Source: Candidatus Roseilinea sp.
GTDB lineage: Bacteria > Chloroflexota > Anaerolineae > J036 > Brachytrichaceae
DNA length: 64,000 bases
Reading direction: 5' to 3'
NCBI GenBank assembly: GCA_025998955.1
Contig: AP024676.1
Coordinates: 1,488,001-1,552,000 of the forward strand
Numbering within the stretch: the stretch's first letter is position 1; every line of letters begins with the position of its first letter. The notes beneath the pieces are model-generated. The model ran no database searches. It worked only from the letters and a program-made list of their open reading frames with translations, and had not been told where the DNA came from. The translations under genes and the position numbers were made by a program. This document shows positions 25,307 to 33,170 of the stretch, piece by piece.

Positions 25307-26245
25307 TTAGTTCTTCAGCTCGCCCTCGTAGAACACCCAGCGCGTGGCACTGCGGAAGATCAGCAGCGTGATGAGCAGCACGGCGATGAACAGCACCACG
25401 GCCAGCGCTGAGGCATAGCCCATGTTGAAGTAACGGAAAGCGCTGCGGTATAGGTGTATGAAGTACATCAGCAGCGATTCTTGCGGTCGGCCGGTTGTCC
25501 CGCCGATCACCATCGCGCTGGTGAACACCTGGAACGAGGCGATCACGCCGGTGACCAGGTTGTAGAGGATTACGGGCGAGAGCAACGGGATAGTGATGCG
25601 CCAGAAGCGCTGCCAGGTGTTGGCGCCGTCAATCGAGGCGGCCTCCAGCAGCTCGGCCGGGATATCTTTCAGGCCGGCCAGGAAGATCAGCGAGCCGGCG
25701 CCCACGCCCCACAGGCTGAGCAGAACCAGGCCGGGCTTCGACCAGTTGGGGTCGGTGAACCAGGCCGGCCCTTGGATGCCGAAGAAGGCCAGGATACCGT
25801 TGATCAACCCACCGCGCGGCTGGAACATGATGATGAAGATGATCGTGCCGGCCACCGGCGGCGTGAGCGACGCCAGATAGAACAGCGTGCGATAGCCGCC
25901 GATGAATCTCACCCGCATGTTCAGCAACAAGGCCAGACCCAGCGACGAGAGCAGCCCCAGCGGCACCGCCAGGAAGGCGTAGTACGCGCTGTTGTAGACC
26001 GACACCTTGAAGGCCGGATCGGCGGTGAACATCGTGGCGTAGTTGTCCAGCCCCACCCACTTCGGCGCCTGAACGATGGAATACTGCGTGAACGAGTAGT
26101 AGAACGACGCCAGCACGGGATAGGCGGTGAACACCAGTAAGCTAATCACCCACGGCAGCACGAAAGCGAATCCCGCGATGGCTTCGTGGCGTCGCAGCTT
26201 ACTCGACCTGGATCCTTTCGGCCTGGGCAAAGCGATCTTGGCCAT
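25307..26245 (-). CDS. Carbohydrate ABC transporter permease, MalF type
   Basis: 312 residues from ATG 26245; ATG 26257, four codons earlier, is equally in frame. Six helices, beginning AGFAFVLPWVISLLVFTAYP. EAA motif LKDIPAELLEAASIDGANTW. Ends in RSATRWVFYEGELKN. Pairs with the MalG-type permease 10 bases downstream to form the sugar channel. Confidence 0.92.
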   Translation of the reverse strand: MAKIALPRPKGSRSSKLRRHEAIAGFAFVLPWVISLLVFTAYPVLASFYYSFTQYSIVQAPKWVGLDNYATMFTADPAFKVSVYNSAYYAFLAVPLGLLSSLGLALLLNMRVRFIGGYRTLFYLASLTPPVAGTIIFIIMFQPRGGLINGILAFFGIQGPAWFTDPNWSKPGLVLLSLWGVGAGSLIFLAGLKDIPAELLEAASIDGANTWQRFWRITIPLLSPVILYNLVTGVIASFQVFTSAMVIGGTTGRPQESLLMYFIHLYRSAFRYFNMGYASALAVVLFIAVLLITLLIFRSATRWVFYEGELKN

Positions 26246-26306
26246 CGGCAACCTCATTAGGAAGAGGTGCGCGCCGTTCGCAGCAGCGCACCTCCGTCGC
26301 GCCTAT

Positions 26307-27761
26307 TCACATCTTCATCACTTTATCGAGCTCGGCCTGGCATGCCTGTTGCGCCTCGGTCAGCGCTTCCTTCGGCGTCGCTTGCTTGGTGTAGACCCGT
26401 TCCAGCATGCGCGTGATCTGGTCGTTGGCGAAGTTCTGCACCGGCGACGTCCACATCGGCGCCGCGACGTCGAGCTGTTTATAGAAGAACATCAACACAT
26501 CCCTGGCGAATTCCTCGCCGCGCATCTCGGCCACTTTCTTCGGGAGGAGCTTGCTGATGTCCACGTTCTTGTTGGTCGGCATATCGGGGATGGCCTCGAA
26601 CCAGGTAAGGATACCGATCGCAGACATGTAGTCCATGTACTTGAAGGCATCTTCGCGGCGCTTGGCGCCTTTGGGGATGACCATCCAGTTCGGCCAGTAG
26701 CCGGACTTCGTGCCGCTGCCGCTGGGTCCAACGGGATACTGGGCCACATTCCAGCGCTCTGCCTCGGGCTTCACTTCCGAACCATACATGTCGCCGGCCA
26801 CCCAGAAACCGCTAGAAAGCATGGCCATATTGCCGTTCTGGAACTCCGGCGGGCGGCCATTGCTGTCAGGATAAGAACCCCAATTAGCCGAGTTGTTGAC
26901 GGCGTTGATGTCACCTTTGTACTCCTCGTTCAACCAGTCGAGGAAGTACTCCATCATCTCGACATTTTGCTCGGAGTCTATGGTGAACTTGTTGTTGGCG
27001 GCATCGTAGAACTGGCTACCATTCAGCGCCGAGAAGACATTTAGCTCGACTGCGTCAACCGTCGCTGGCAAGAAGCCGACCGACTTGAGCGTATCGCCTT
27101 CCCATACCGTGAACTCTTTCGACAGCCGGCGCAGCTCGTCCCACGTCTTGGGGAAGTCCTCGCGCTTGGCCGAGATGCCCTTGGACTCGAAGAGCGCCTC
27201 GTTGTAATACACGGCGTAAGTGCCAGCAGCGGTGGGCAAGCCGTAGGTCTTGCCCTGCCATTGGCAACTGGCCAACACGCCGGGTGGCCAAGCGTCGGCC
27301 TGAGAGTACTTCGATGCCTGCATCAAGTCGTCCAGCGGCTCTAGCGCACCGCGCACTGCCAGCGACACCGGAGAATCCCAAATGATCGTGGTGTCGGGTG
27401 GGTTGCCGGCCGCAATTCGCGCCAACAGCACCTCAAGGAAGTTCTGATCGCCTGCGCCGCACTGCGCATCGGCCACGGTCAACCCGGGATACTCTTCGGC
27501 GAAGGCTTTGGAGATGACGTTGAAGTTCTGGCAATACACCGCCGAACCACCAGGCGTCCAAAAGACAATGGGTTCGGCGCCGGCGGTGGGAACGATCTCC
27601 TGCGTAGCCGGGGCCGGCGTGGCTTCGCCCGCAGGTGCCGGTGCCGGAGCAGCCGGCGCAGCACACGCGCCGATGAACGCAACGCCACTGCCAAGACCGG
27701 CGAGCTTGAGGAAACGGCGCCGGCTGATGGCGGATGAACGGACGAGAGAGGTCTTGCTCAC
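26307..27761 (-). CDS. Extracellular solute-binding protein, family 1 (lipoprotein)
   Basis: A 484-residue sugar-binding lipoprotein, first gene of the carbohydrate operon. Starts with GTG 27761, AGGAGG 9 bases upstream. The N-terminus has a Tat-type SRRRFLK motif followed by a lipobox ending at Cys33 (AFIGAC), then a Pro/Ala-rich linker (APAAPAPAPAGEA). The mature part follows the MalE-like pattern: VFWTPGG, PDTTIIWDS, YGLPTAAGTYAVYYNEALFE, GNMAMLSSGFW. Delivers the sugar to the two permeases. Tat export of a lipoprotein fits a monoderm-like Chloroflexota envelope. Confidence 0.93.
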   Translation of the reverse strand: MSKTSLVRSSAISRRRFLKLAGLGSGVAFIGACAAPAAPAPAPAGEATPAPATQEIVPTAGAEPIVFWTPGGSAVYCQNFNVISKAFAEEYPGLTVADAQCGAGDQNFLEVLLARIAAGNPPDTTIIWDSPVSLAVRGALEPLDDLMQASKYSQADAWPPGVLASCQWQGKTYGLPTAAGTYAVYYNEALFESKGISAKREDFPKTWDELRRLSKEFTVWEGDTLKSVGFLPATVDAVELNVFSALNGSQFYDAANNKFTIDSEQNVEMMEYFLDWLNEEYKGDINAVNNSANWGSYPDSNGRPPEFQNGNMAMLSSGFWVAGDMYGSEVKPEAERWNVAQYPVGPSGSGTKSGYWPNWMVIPKGAKRREDAFKYMDYMSAIGILTWFEAIPDMPTNKNVDISKLLPKKVAEMRGEEFARDVLMFFYKQLDVAAPMWTSPVQNFANDQITRMLERVYTKQATPKEALTEAQQACQAELDKVMKM

Positions 27762-27788
27762 AACTGGTCCTCCTTTAAAGTTAGAATA

Positions 27789-27810
27789 GGTCTAGAGGTA
27801 TAGACCAGTA
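27789..27810 (-). promoter_or_regulatory. GntR/HutC-type operator at the carbohydrate operon promoter
   Basis: GGTCTA (27789-27794) and TAGACC (27801-27806) are an inverted pair. The inner stretch GGTATAGACCAGT (27798 onward) resembles the NagR/DasR consensus TGGTCTAGACCA. It lies 28 bases upstream of the binding-protein start codon, where a repressor would block transcription. The cognate HutC-type regulator is gene 21580-22356 of the same operon. Confidence 0.6.
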
Positions 27811-27835
27811 TGATGGAAAAGCGCGAAATGTCAAA

Positions 27836-28735
27836 TCAATGCACAACTTGGGCAATTCGCCACGCTCCCGCATAGATGTTGAAGCGCTCGCCGCGCACGA
27901 AGCCGATCAAGGTCATGTTGAACGCCTGTGCCAGTTCCACGGCCAGCGACGACGGCGCACCCACGGCTGCCACGACCGGCGCGCGCGCCATCAACGCCTT
28001 CTGCATGATCTCGAAGCTAGCCCTGCCCGAAACCATCACAAGGTGGCGTGAGATCGGCAATTGGTGGTCGAGAAAGCGTTTGCCGATGAGCTTGTCGAGG
28101 GCGCTGTGCCGGCCCACATCCTCGTGCAGCGTAAGTAATTGTCCTTGACTGTCAAATAGCGCAGCAGCGTGCAGCCCGCCGGTCTTAGTGAAAAGCGACT
28201 GCCGGCTACGCAGCACTGCGTCCAACCGGCTGATGACACCCGCTTCGATGCAAAACTCATCCCGCGCCAGAGGCGCGCACCCGCGCAGCGCCAGCGCCTC
28301 CAGCGAAGCCTTGCCACACACGCCACACGACGAGGTGGCATAGAAGTTGCGCTGGATGCGCGCAGCGTCGAACCTCACGCCCGGGCGCAGATGCACGGTG
28401 ACGATGTTGTAGCTTTCCATCCCGCCGACCTGCGCCATTCCATCGGCGAAGCGGCCTAGCGGTGAAGCTGCTACGGGGGCGTCATCGCAACAATAGCGGA
28501 TCTCGCCGATCTCGTCTCGGCTGTGCAGCAATCCCTCATCGAACAGGAAACCGGCTGCCAGCTCGAAATCCTCACCCGGCGTGCGCATGATGACGGCCAC
28601 CTGAACCTCGCCTGCATCCGACGCCACGCGAATTTCGAGCGGTTCTTCAACGACCAGGACATCTCGCTCACGCACGACCTGACCATTGCACACTTTGTGC
28701 ACATAGAGCCGGCGGAGGTTGGGTTGGGTGAGCAT
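27836..28735 (-). CDS. fdhD: Formate dehydrogenase accessory sulfurtransferase FdhD
   Basis: A 299-residue FdhD, which transfers sulfur to the molybdenum cofactor of formate dehydrogenases. The catalytic loop SSCGVCGKAS carries C137 and C140. Also seen: EDVGRHSALDKLIG and the cofactor-site segment VVAAVGAPSSLAVELA. It lies 13 bases after the FdhF-like gene, which is its probable client. Last gene of the leftward C1 operon. Confidence 0.93.
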   Translation of the reverse strand: MLTQPNLRRLYVHKVCNGQVVRERDVLVVEEPLEIRVASDAGEVQVAVIMRTPGEDFELAAGFLFDEGLLHSRDEIGEIRYCCDDAPVAASPLGRFADGMAQVGGMESYNIVTVHLRPGVRFDAARIQRNFYATSSCGVCGKASLEALALRGCAPLARDEFCIEAGVISRLDAVLRSRQSLFTKTGGLHAAALFDSQGQLLTLHEDVGRHSALDKLIGKRFLDHQLPISRHLVMVSGRASFEIMQKALMARAPVVAAVGAPSSLAVELAQAFNMTLIGFVRGERFNIYAGAWRIAQVVH

Positions 28736-28748
28736 GGATTCGCAGAGA

Positions 28749-30968
28749 TCAATCGCCGCACTTGCGAACTGTTACGATCGCCTTATAGACCGGCACGCCG
28801 GCAGCAGGGTCGGTGCAATTCGGCGCGAGCAGGGCGTTGCCCTCCGGCCAGTGTACCTGCACGTTGCGCGGCTTGATGGGTGCGAATTTCACGCGCACGC
28901 GCATCTCGCCGACACTCGACTGCACCATCACCCAATCGCCCTCGGCCAGGCCCAGCGCCCGTGCATCCTCGGCGTTCATCAGCATATCGTCGCGCCGCGC
29001 GCCGTTCAAGGGATCGCGCTCCATGTGGATCAAGCTGTTGAACTGCTTGCCGCGTCGGGTCTTGAGGATGAACGCGCCTTCGGGCAGCGTGTGCTCAGGC
29101 GGCGTGAGCGCAGTGAAGTTCGCGCGGCGCGTGGGCGTCGGAAAGTCGCCACCGACGCACAATAAGCGCCCACCCCACTGCAGGTGATCCCCTTTCTGCT
29201 TCAGGTGCTGAATGCCGTCATAGAACGGCACGGCGCGGGCGATCTCGTCGCGTATGGCCTGTCCGTTCGCGAAGTGAATGAGGTGCTTACGCCCTGGATG
29301 GGTGCGCTCGGCAAGCTGCATGAGGATCTCCCATTCGCTGCGCGCCTCCGCTGGCGGATCGGTGATCTTGGGCGAGAAGATCACTTGGCGCTCGGTGCTG
29401 GTCTCGGTGCCGCCGTCGCGTTGTTCGTAGCGCGTGGCAGCCGGCAGCAAGATCACCGTATCGGCAGGGTCAACCAGCATCTGTGAGGTGACGACGATGT
29501 CCTGATGCACCCGCAACGCCGGCCGCTCCAGCGCCTGGCGGATAAAGTGCGGGTCCGGCAGGGTATCTAGGAAGTTACCGCCGACGACATAGAACACATC
29601 CAACTTGCCGGCATGCGCCGCCTCGAGCATATCCATACACGCCAAGCCCTTCCAAGCCGGCACGTCGAAGCCCCACAGCGCGCCGAAGCGGCGCGCATTC
29701 GCTTCGTTGATCGGTTCGCCGCCGGGGAAGTTCCATGCCGTGCAGCCCATCTCGCCGCCGCCCTGCACGCCGCTGTGGCCGCGAATCGGCATGACGCCGC
29801 AATGCTCTCGCCCGATGAAGCCGCGCGCCAGCGCCAAGTTGAGGATGGCCTTCACGTTCTCCACGCCGTTTTCGTGTTGTGTGATCCCCATGCTCCACAC
29901 GAACACTGCGCTCTTGGCACGGGCCAGCATCTCGGCGAAGCGCAGCATCTCCTCGCGCGAGGTACCGCTGTAGCGCTCCAGCATCTCCCAGGATTGCTCG
30001 GCCAGCTCAGTTTCGACCGAGCCGAAACAATCGGTGTGCGCTGCGATGAACGCGCGGTCGAGCCAATCGTTCTCGATCAGATGCTTGAGCACGCCGTTCA
30101 AGAAAGCCAGGTCGCCGCCGGTGTGGATTTGGAAGAATTCATCGGCCAGCCGCGTGCCGAAGAGTGCACTTTCGAACACGCTGGGCACCCAGTAGCGTTC
30201 CAGGCCCGGCTCGCGATAGGGATTGATCACCACGATCTTGGAGCCGTGCTTCTTGGCGTGGTAAAGATATTTGGTCGTGACGGGTTGGTTGTTCGGCGTG
30301 TCACTGCCGATGAAGATCAAGAGGTCGGCGCCGATCCAATCTTTGTATGAGCAGGTCGAGGCAGCGACGCCCAACACCTGCTTCATTGCCACGGTGCTCG
30401 GCGAATGGCAGATGCGCGCGGCGTTGTCCACGTTGTTCGTGCCGAGAAAGCGGGCGACCTTCTGCGCCACGTAGTACACCTCGTTGGTGATGCCGCGCGA
30501 AGTCAGGTAGAAGCCAATCCGGTGGGGGTCGGTCTCGCGGATGCGGCCGGCGATCTCGTCAAGCGCTTGATCCCAGGAAATGCGCGTGAAACCCGGCTCG
30601 CCGCGCCGCCGAATCATCGGATAAGGCAGGCGCCCCAACCCACGCAGGGCTTTGCCGTCCATGCTGCGCAAGCGTGACAAATCGGCCAATACGCGGACGT
30701 CCATCGGCGGCATCGTGTTCAGCCGCAACAGATTCAGCCGCACGGTGCACAGGTGCACGCCATCAATCGTGAAATCCCGTAGACCGGCCGTGCCCAGTGC
30801 GCATCCATCGCACACGCCGTCATTGAGAATGCGCCATGCCAGCGGCAGATTGTCTCGGTTCTGCCACACGGCGCGCACCATCTCCCAGTAGTGGTTCGGC
30901 TTGACATGGCCCAGACCGTTGGGCATCAAGCTGACCCACTGCGATGTGTCCATTCCGAGGAACTTCAT
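28749..30968 (-). CDS. Molybdopterin oxidoreductase of the FdhF/YdeP family (formate dehydrogenase-like alpha)
   Basis: A 739-residue cytoplasmic bis-MGD oxidoreductase. The N-terminus has a CDGC pair (C53, C56) plus C74, as in YdeP-type proteins, rather than the standard [4Fe-4S] motif. Moco-binding features include FYLTSRGITNEVYYVAQK, IFIGSDTPNNQPVT and the C-terminal domain with VQVHWPEGNALL. At the metal-ligand position, where FdhF has selenocysteine, the sequence ARICHSPS places Cys187. Adjacent fdhD supports formate dehydrogenase activity, which would oxidise C1 units to CO2. Many YdeP relatives have no proven substrate, so this remains an inference. No beta/gamma subunit is encoded nearby. 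Confidence 0.83.
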   Translation of the reverse strand: MKFLGMDTSQWVSLMPNGLGHVKPNHYWEMVRAVWQNRDNLPLAWRILNDGVCDGCALGTAGLRDFTIDGVHLCTVRLNLLRLNTMPPMDVRVLADLSRLRSMDGKALRGLGRLPYPMIRRRGEPGFTRISWDQALDEIAGRIRETDPHRIGFYLTSRGITNEVYYVAQKVARFLGTNNVDNAARICHSPSTVAMKQVLGVAASTCSYKDWIGADLLIFIGSDTPNNQPVTTKYLYHAKKHGSKIVVINPYREPGLERYWVPSVFESALFGTRLADEFFQIHTGGDLAFLNGVLKHLIENDWLDRAFIAAHTDCFGSVETELAEQSWEMLERYSGTSREEMLRFAEMLARAKSAVFVWSMGITQHENGVENVKAILNLALARGFIGREHCGVMPIRGHSGVQGGGEMGCTAWNFPGGEPINEANARRFGALWGFDVPAWKGLACMDMLEAAHAGKLDVFYVVGGNFLDTLPDPHFIRQALERPALRVHQDIVVTSQMLVDPADTVILLPAATRYEQRDGGTETSTERQVIFSPKITDPPAEARSEWEILMQLAERTHPGRKHLIHFANGQAIRDEIARAVPFYDGIQHLKQKGDHLQWGGRLLCVGGDFPTPTRRANFTALTPPEHTLPEGAFILKTRRGKQFNSLIHMERDPLNGARRDDMLMNAEDARALGLAEGDWVMVQSSVGEMRVRVKFAPIKPRNVQVHWPEGNALLAPNCTDPAAGVPVYKAIVTVRKCGD

Positions 30969-31006
30969 AGCTTATCTTTCCAGTTGACACATTGACACCA
31001 CCGACA

Positions 31007-31303
31007 CTATCCCTTGATCTTCGCGACCGTCGCCCGCCAGTCAATTTCCGGAAATTGTGCATCCAACTCGGCAGCGACGGCAGCGGCCACACTTTGGGCG
31101 TCGCCCTCACGTTCTTGCGGCTCGCTCCAGCGAAATGCAGCAGTGTATTCGTCCGACCCGATCAGCCCGGCCGCCATGGCCGCACTGTCTATCGCTTCCT
31201 GGAAGCGTGACAGCAACGGCATGCTGACGCGCTCGCGCCCTTCGCCCTTCGCCCGCACTTGTGCCGGAATATCATGCCAGTAGAGGATTTGATAGGTTGC
31301 CAT
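31007..31303 (-). CDS. Virulence-factor-family (PF13769-like) small protein
   Basis: A 98-residue protein starting MATYQILYWHDIPAQVRAK at ATG 31303. It matches what is annotated as the virulence-factor domain family, small proteins usually found next to corrinoid and folate C1 genes in Chloroflexota and others; biochemical role unknown. An in-frame ATG at 31351 lies within a repeat tract and next to the insertion sequence, so it is not used. The gene was next to the DUF1638 gene before the IS inserted between them. Confidence 0.7.
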   Translation of the reverse strand: MATYQILYWHDIPAQVRAKGEGRERVSMPLLSRFQEAIDSAAMAAGLIGSDEYTAAFRWSEPQEREGDAQSVAAAVAAELDAQFPEIDWRATVAKIKG

Positions 31304-31351
31304 ACACATCAATGACCAATCATGAACCATGATGCATGATTGATGACTCAT
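31304..31351 (-). repeat. Degenerate heptamer tract running into a start codon
   Basis: Read leftward the units are ATCATGC, ATCATGG, TTCATGA, TTGGTCA, TTGATGT and GTATGGC, the last containing the start codon of the small C1-operon gene. The IS element inserted at the other end of this tract. Confidence 0.6.
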
Positions 31352-31356
31352 GAGTA

Positions 31357-32489
31357 ACTCACGTTACGCAGTCGCGAACTGACTGCGCGACCATAGAATG
31401 GCGACATGACACAAGACTTGCTTGACCTGTATAGCGATTATCTGTTGTGCACGTTTGGACAGGCCACGGCAACCGGGTTGGGTCAAGTGGTCGAAGGGAG
31501 CGTCAGCCATGACCAAATCACCCGCTGGCTGAGCGGCCAACAGCGCGGCGGGGCGGCGTTGTGGCAGGTGACCAAGCGATTTGTGCGGCAGATTCAAAGT
31601 GAGGATGGGGTGCTGATCGTGGACGACACGATCAGCGAGAAACCCTACAGCGACGAGAACGACATCGTGTGCTGGCACTATGATCACACCAGCGGCGAGG
31701 TGATCAAAGGCATCAACCTGATGACGGCGCTGTATCACGTGCCCAGTCGGGGGCTGTCGTTGCCAGTGGAGTTTCGCTTGATCGCCAAGACCGAGCAGTA
31801 TGTGGACAAGAAGAGTGGCAAGACCAAGCGCCGAAGTCCGATCACCAAGAATGAGTATTACCGCATGATGCTGCAACAAGCGGTGATCAACCAGATTCCC
31901 TTCAAATACGTGCTCAACGATGTGTGGTTTGCCGCGGCCGACAACATGAATTTCGTCAAACACAAGCTGAAGAAGGAGTTTGTCATGCCGCTCAAGGCCA
32001 ATCGCAAGGTGGCGCTCAGCGCGGACGACAAGCGGCACGGCATCTACGTGCGTGTGGATGAAGTCGTGATCGAACCAAACACGGTGCGGCCAGTGTATCT
32101 GGAAGATGTGAGCTTCCCGCTGCTTTTGGCCAAGCAAGTCTTTACAAACAAAGATGGCTCTACCGGCGTATTGTTTCTGGTCACCAGCGACACCACGCTC
32201 ACCTACGATGGGATCACCTCGCTCTATCAAAAACGATGGACGATCGAACCCTTCCACAAGTCGCTCAAGCAGAATGCCGCGCTCGAACGCTCGCCTGCCC
32301 ACACGGTCACGACGCAGACCAATCACATCTTTGCCAGTTTGTGTGCGTTCATCAAGCTCGAGATGCTCAAGCGTAAATCCAAGTCGAATCATTTTGCTTT
32401 GAAATCGCATTTGTATCTGCACGCCGTTCAATCAGCTTTTGACGCCCTGCGCCAGCTGCAGCCCGTCACACTGGCTGCGTAACGTGAGT
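31357..32489. mobile_element. 1.13-kb DDE insertion sequence with TIRs and 5-bp target duplication
   Basis: Terminal inverted repeats ACTCACGTTACGCAG (31357-31371) and CTGCGTAACGTGAGT (32475-32489) are perfect over 15 bases. They are flanked by the direct repeat GAGTA (31352-31356 and 32490-32494). The element contains one transposase gene that appears intact, so the insertion looks recent. It landed between the DUF1638 gene and the virulence-factor-family gene, in the opposite orientation to the operon. Confidence 0.9.
31406..32482 (+). CDS. DDE transposase of the IS4/IS701-like superfamily
   Basis: 358 residues. Probable catalytic residues: first Asp in LIVDDTISEKPY, second Asp in YVLNDVWFAAADN, Glu in YQKRWTIEPFHKSLKQ (the YREK-like signature of IS4-type enzymes). 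Full length within perfect TIRs and with no frameshift, so likely active. The exact IS family (IS701, IS4 subgroup or ISNCY) cannot be fixed without comparison. Confidence 0.88.
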   Translation: MTQDLLDLYSDYLLCTFGQATATGLGQVVEGSVSHDQITRWLSGQQRGGAALWQVTKRFVRQIQSEDGVLIVDDTISEKPYSDENDIVCWHYDHTSGEVIKGINLMTALYHVPSRGLSLPVEFRLIAKTEQYVDKKSGKTKRRSPITKNEYYRMMLQQAVINQIPFKYVLNDVWFAAADNMNFVKHKLKKEFVMPLKANRKVALSADDKRHGIYVRVDEVVIEPNTVRPVYLEDVSFPLLLAKQVFTNKDGSTGVLFLVTSDTTLTYDGITSLYQKRWTIEPFHKSLKQNAALERSPAHTVTTQTNHIFASLCAFIKLEMLKRKSKSNHFALKSHLYLHAVQSAFDALRQLQPVTLAA

Positions 32490-33102
32490 GAGTAACACGC
32501 GGCCTATACCGCTCGTCTGCGAGCTCATCCATGAGCGCAGTCAGCCGCGTCTCTAGTGCGCCATAGCCGGTAGGCCGGATCTCCAGCGGCAAGCCAAGTC
32601 GTTCGGCGACCGCATGCGCCTGGGTGACCAGAGCATCATCGTCGCGTTGAACGAGATAGACCACGCGCCGGTAGTTCGCAAAATAGATCTCCTTCAACTC
32701 CGGAAAGCGATCTAAGCCGAGGCCCTTCCACACCAGGCCGTCGAACCCTTGGAGCAGGAAATCGGTCAGGAAGAACGTGCCCGGCTCCTCGTTCAGCATA
32801 GCTGCGAACGCCACGCCGGCATACATCTCGTAGCAATGCGGCCCGGCGATGCGCGGCACGTTGTAGCGCCGCAGCACTTCGTCGAGCGCGCCGCCCGTGC
32901 CACAGTCGCCGTATATGACCACGACGCGATCGAAGCGCGGAATCAACTCGCGCAGTTTGCGCTCGACCAGCGGCGCGATGCGCTCCGGGCGCATGTGCGC
33001 CTGCGCATCTACACCATAGAGGCTCACATCCCAGCCATGCTTGCGCACAATCGCTATCACCTCGCGCGCGAGGGCCCCGCATAGCACAAACGCTACGCGC
33101 AT
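32428..33102 (-). CDS. DUF1638 protein, C-terminus altered by the IS
   Basis: About 225 residues. Start ATG 33102 (MRVAFVLCGALAREVIAIV); the longer frame upstream runs through a repeat tract and is not believed. DUF1638 proteins have conserved Cys/His (VVVIYGDCGTGGALDE, IAGPHCYEMYAG) and cluster with MttB-type methyltransferases and corrinoid proteins; function unknown. The last 20 or so residues (after DERYRPRVT) are encoded by the insertion sequence. Removing the IS and one GAGTA copy would restore an ending HESSIMHHGS, so only the non-conserved tail is affected. Confidence 0.78.
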   Translation of the reverse strand: MRVAFVLCGALAREVIAIVRKHGWDVSLYGVDAQAHMRPERIAPLVERKLRELIPRFDRVVVIYGDCGTGGALDEVLRRYNVPRIAGPHCYEMYAGVAFAAMLNEEPGTFFLTDFLLQGFDGLVWKGLGLDRFPELKEIYFANYRRVVYLVQRDDDALVTQAHAVAERLGLPLEIRPTGYGALETRLTALMDELADERYRPRVTHSRYAASVTGCSWRRASKAD

Positions 33103-33170
33103 TTCTCGGACAGAATGGCCGGAACTTACAGAGTCCAACTTGCTCACTTCGCTCATTCTGTTCATTTTGT

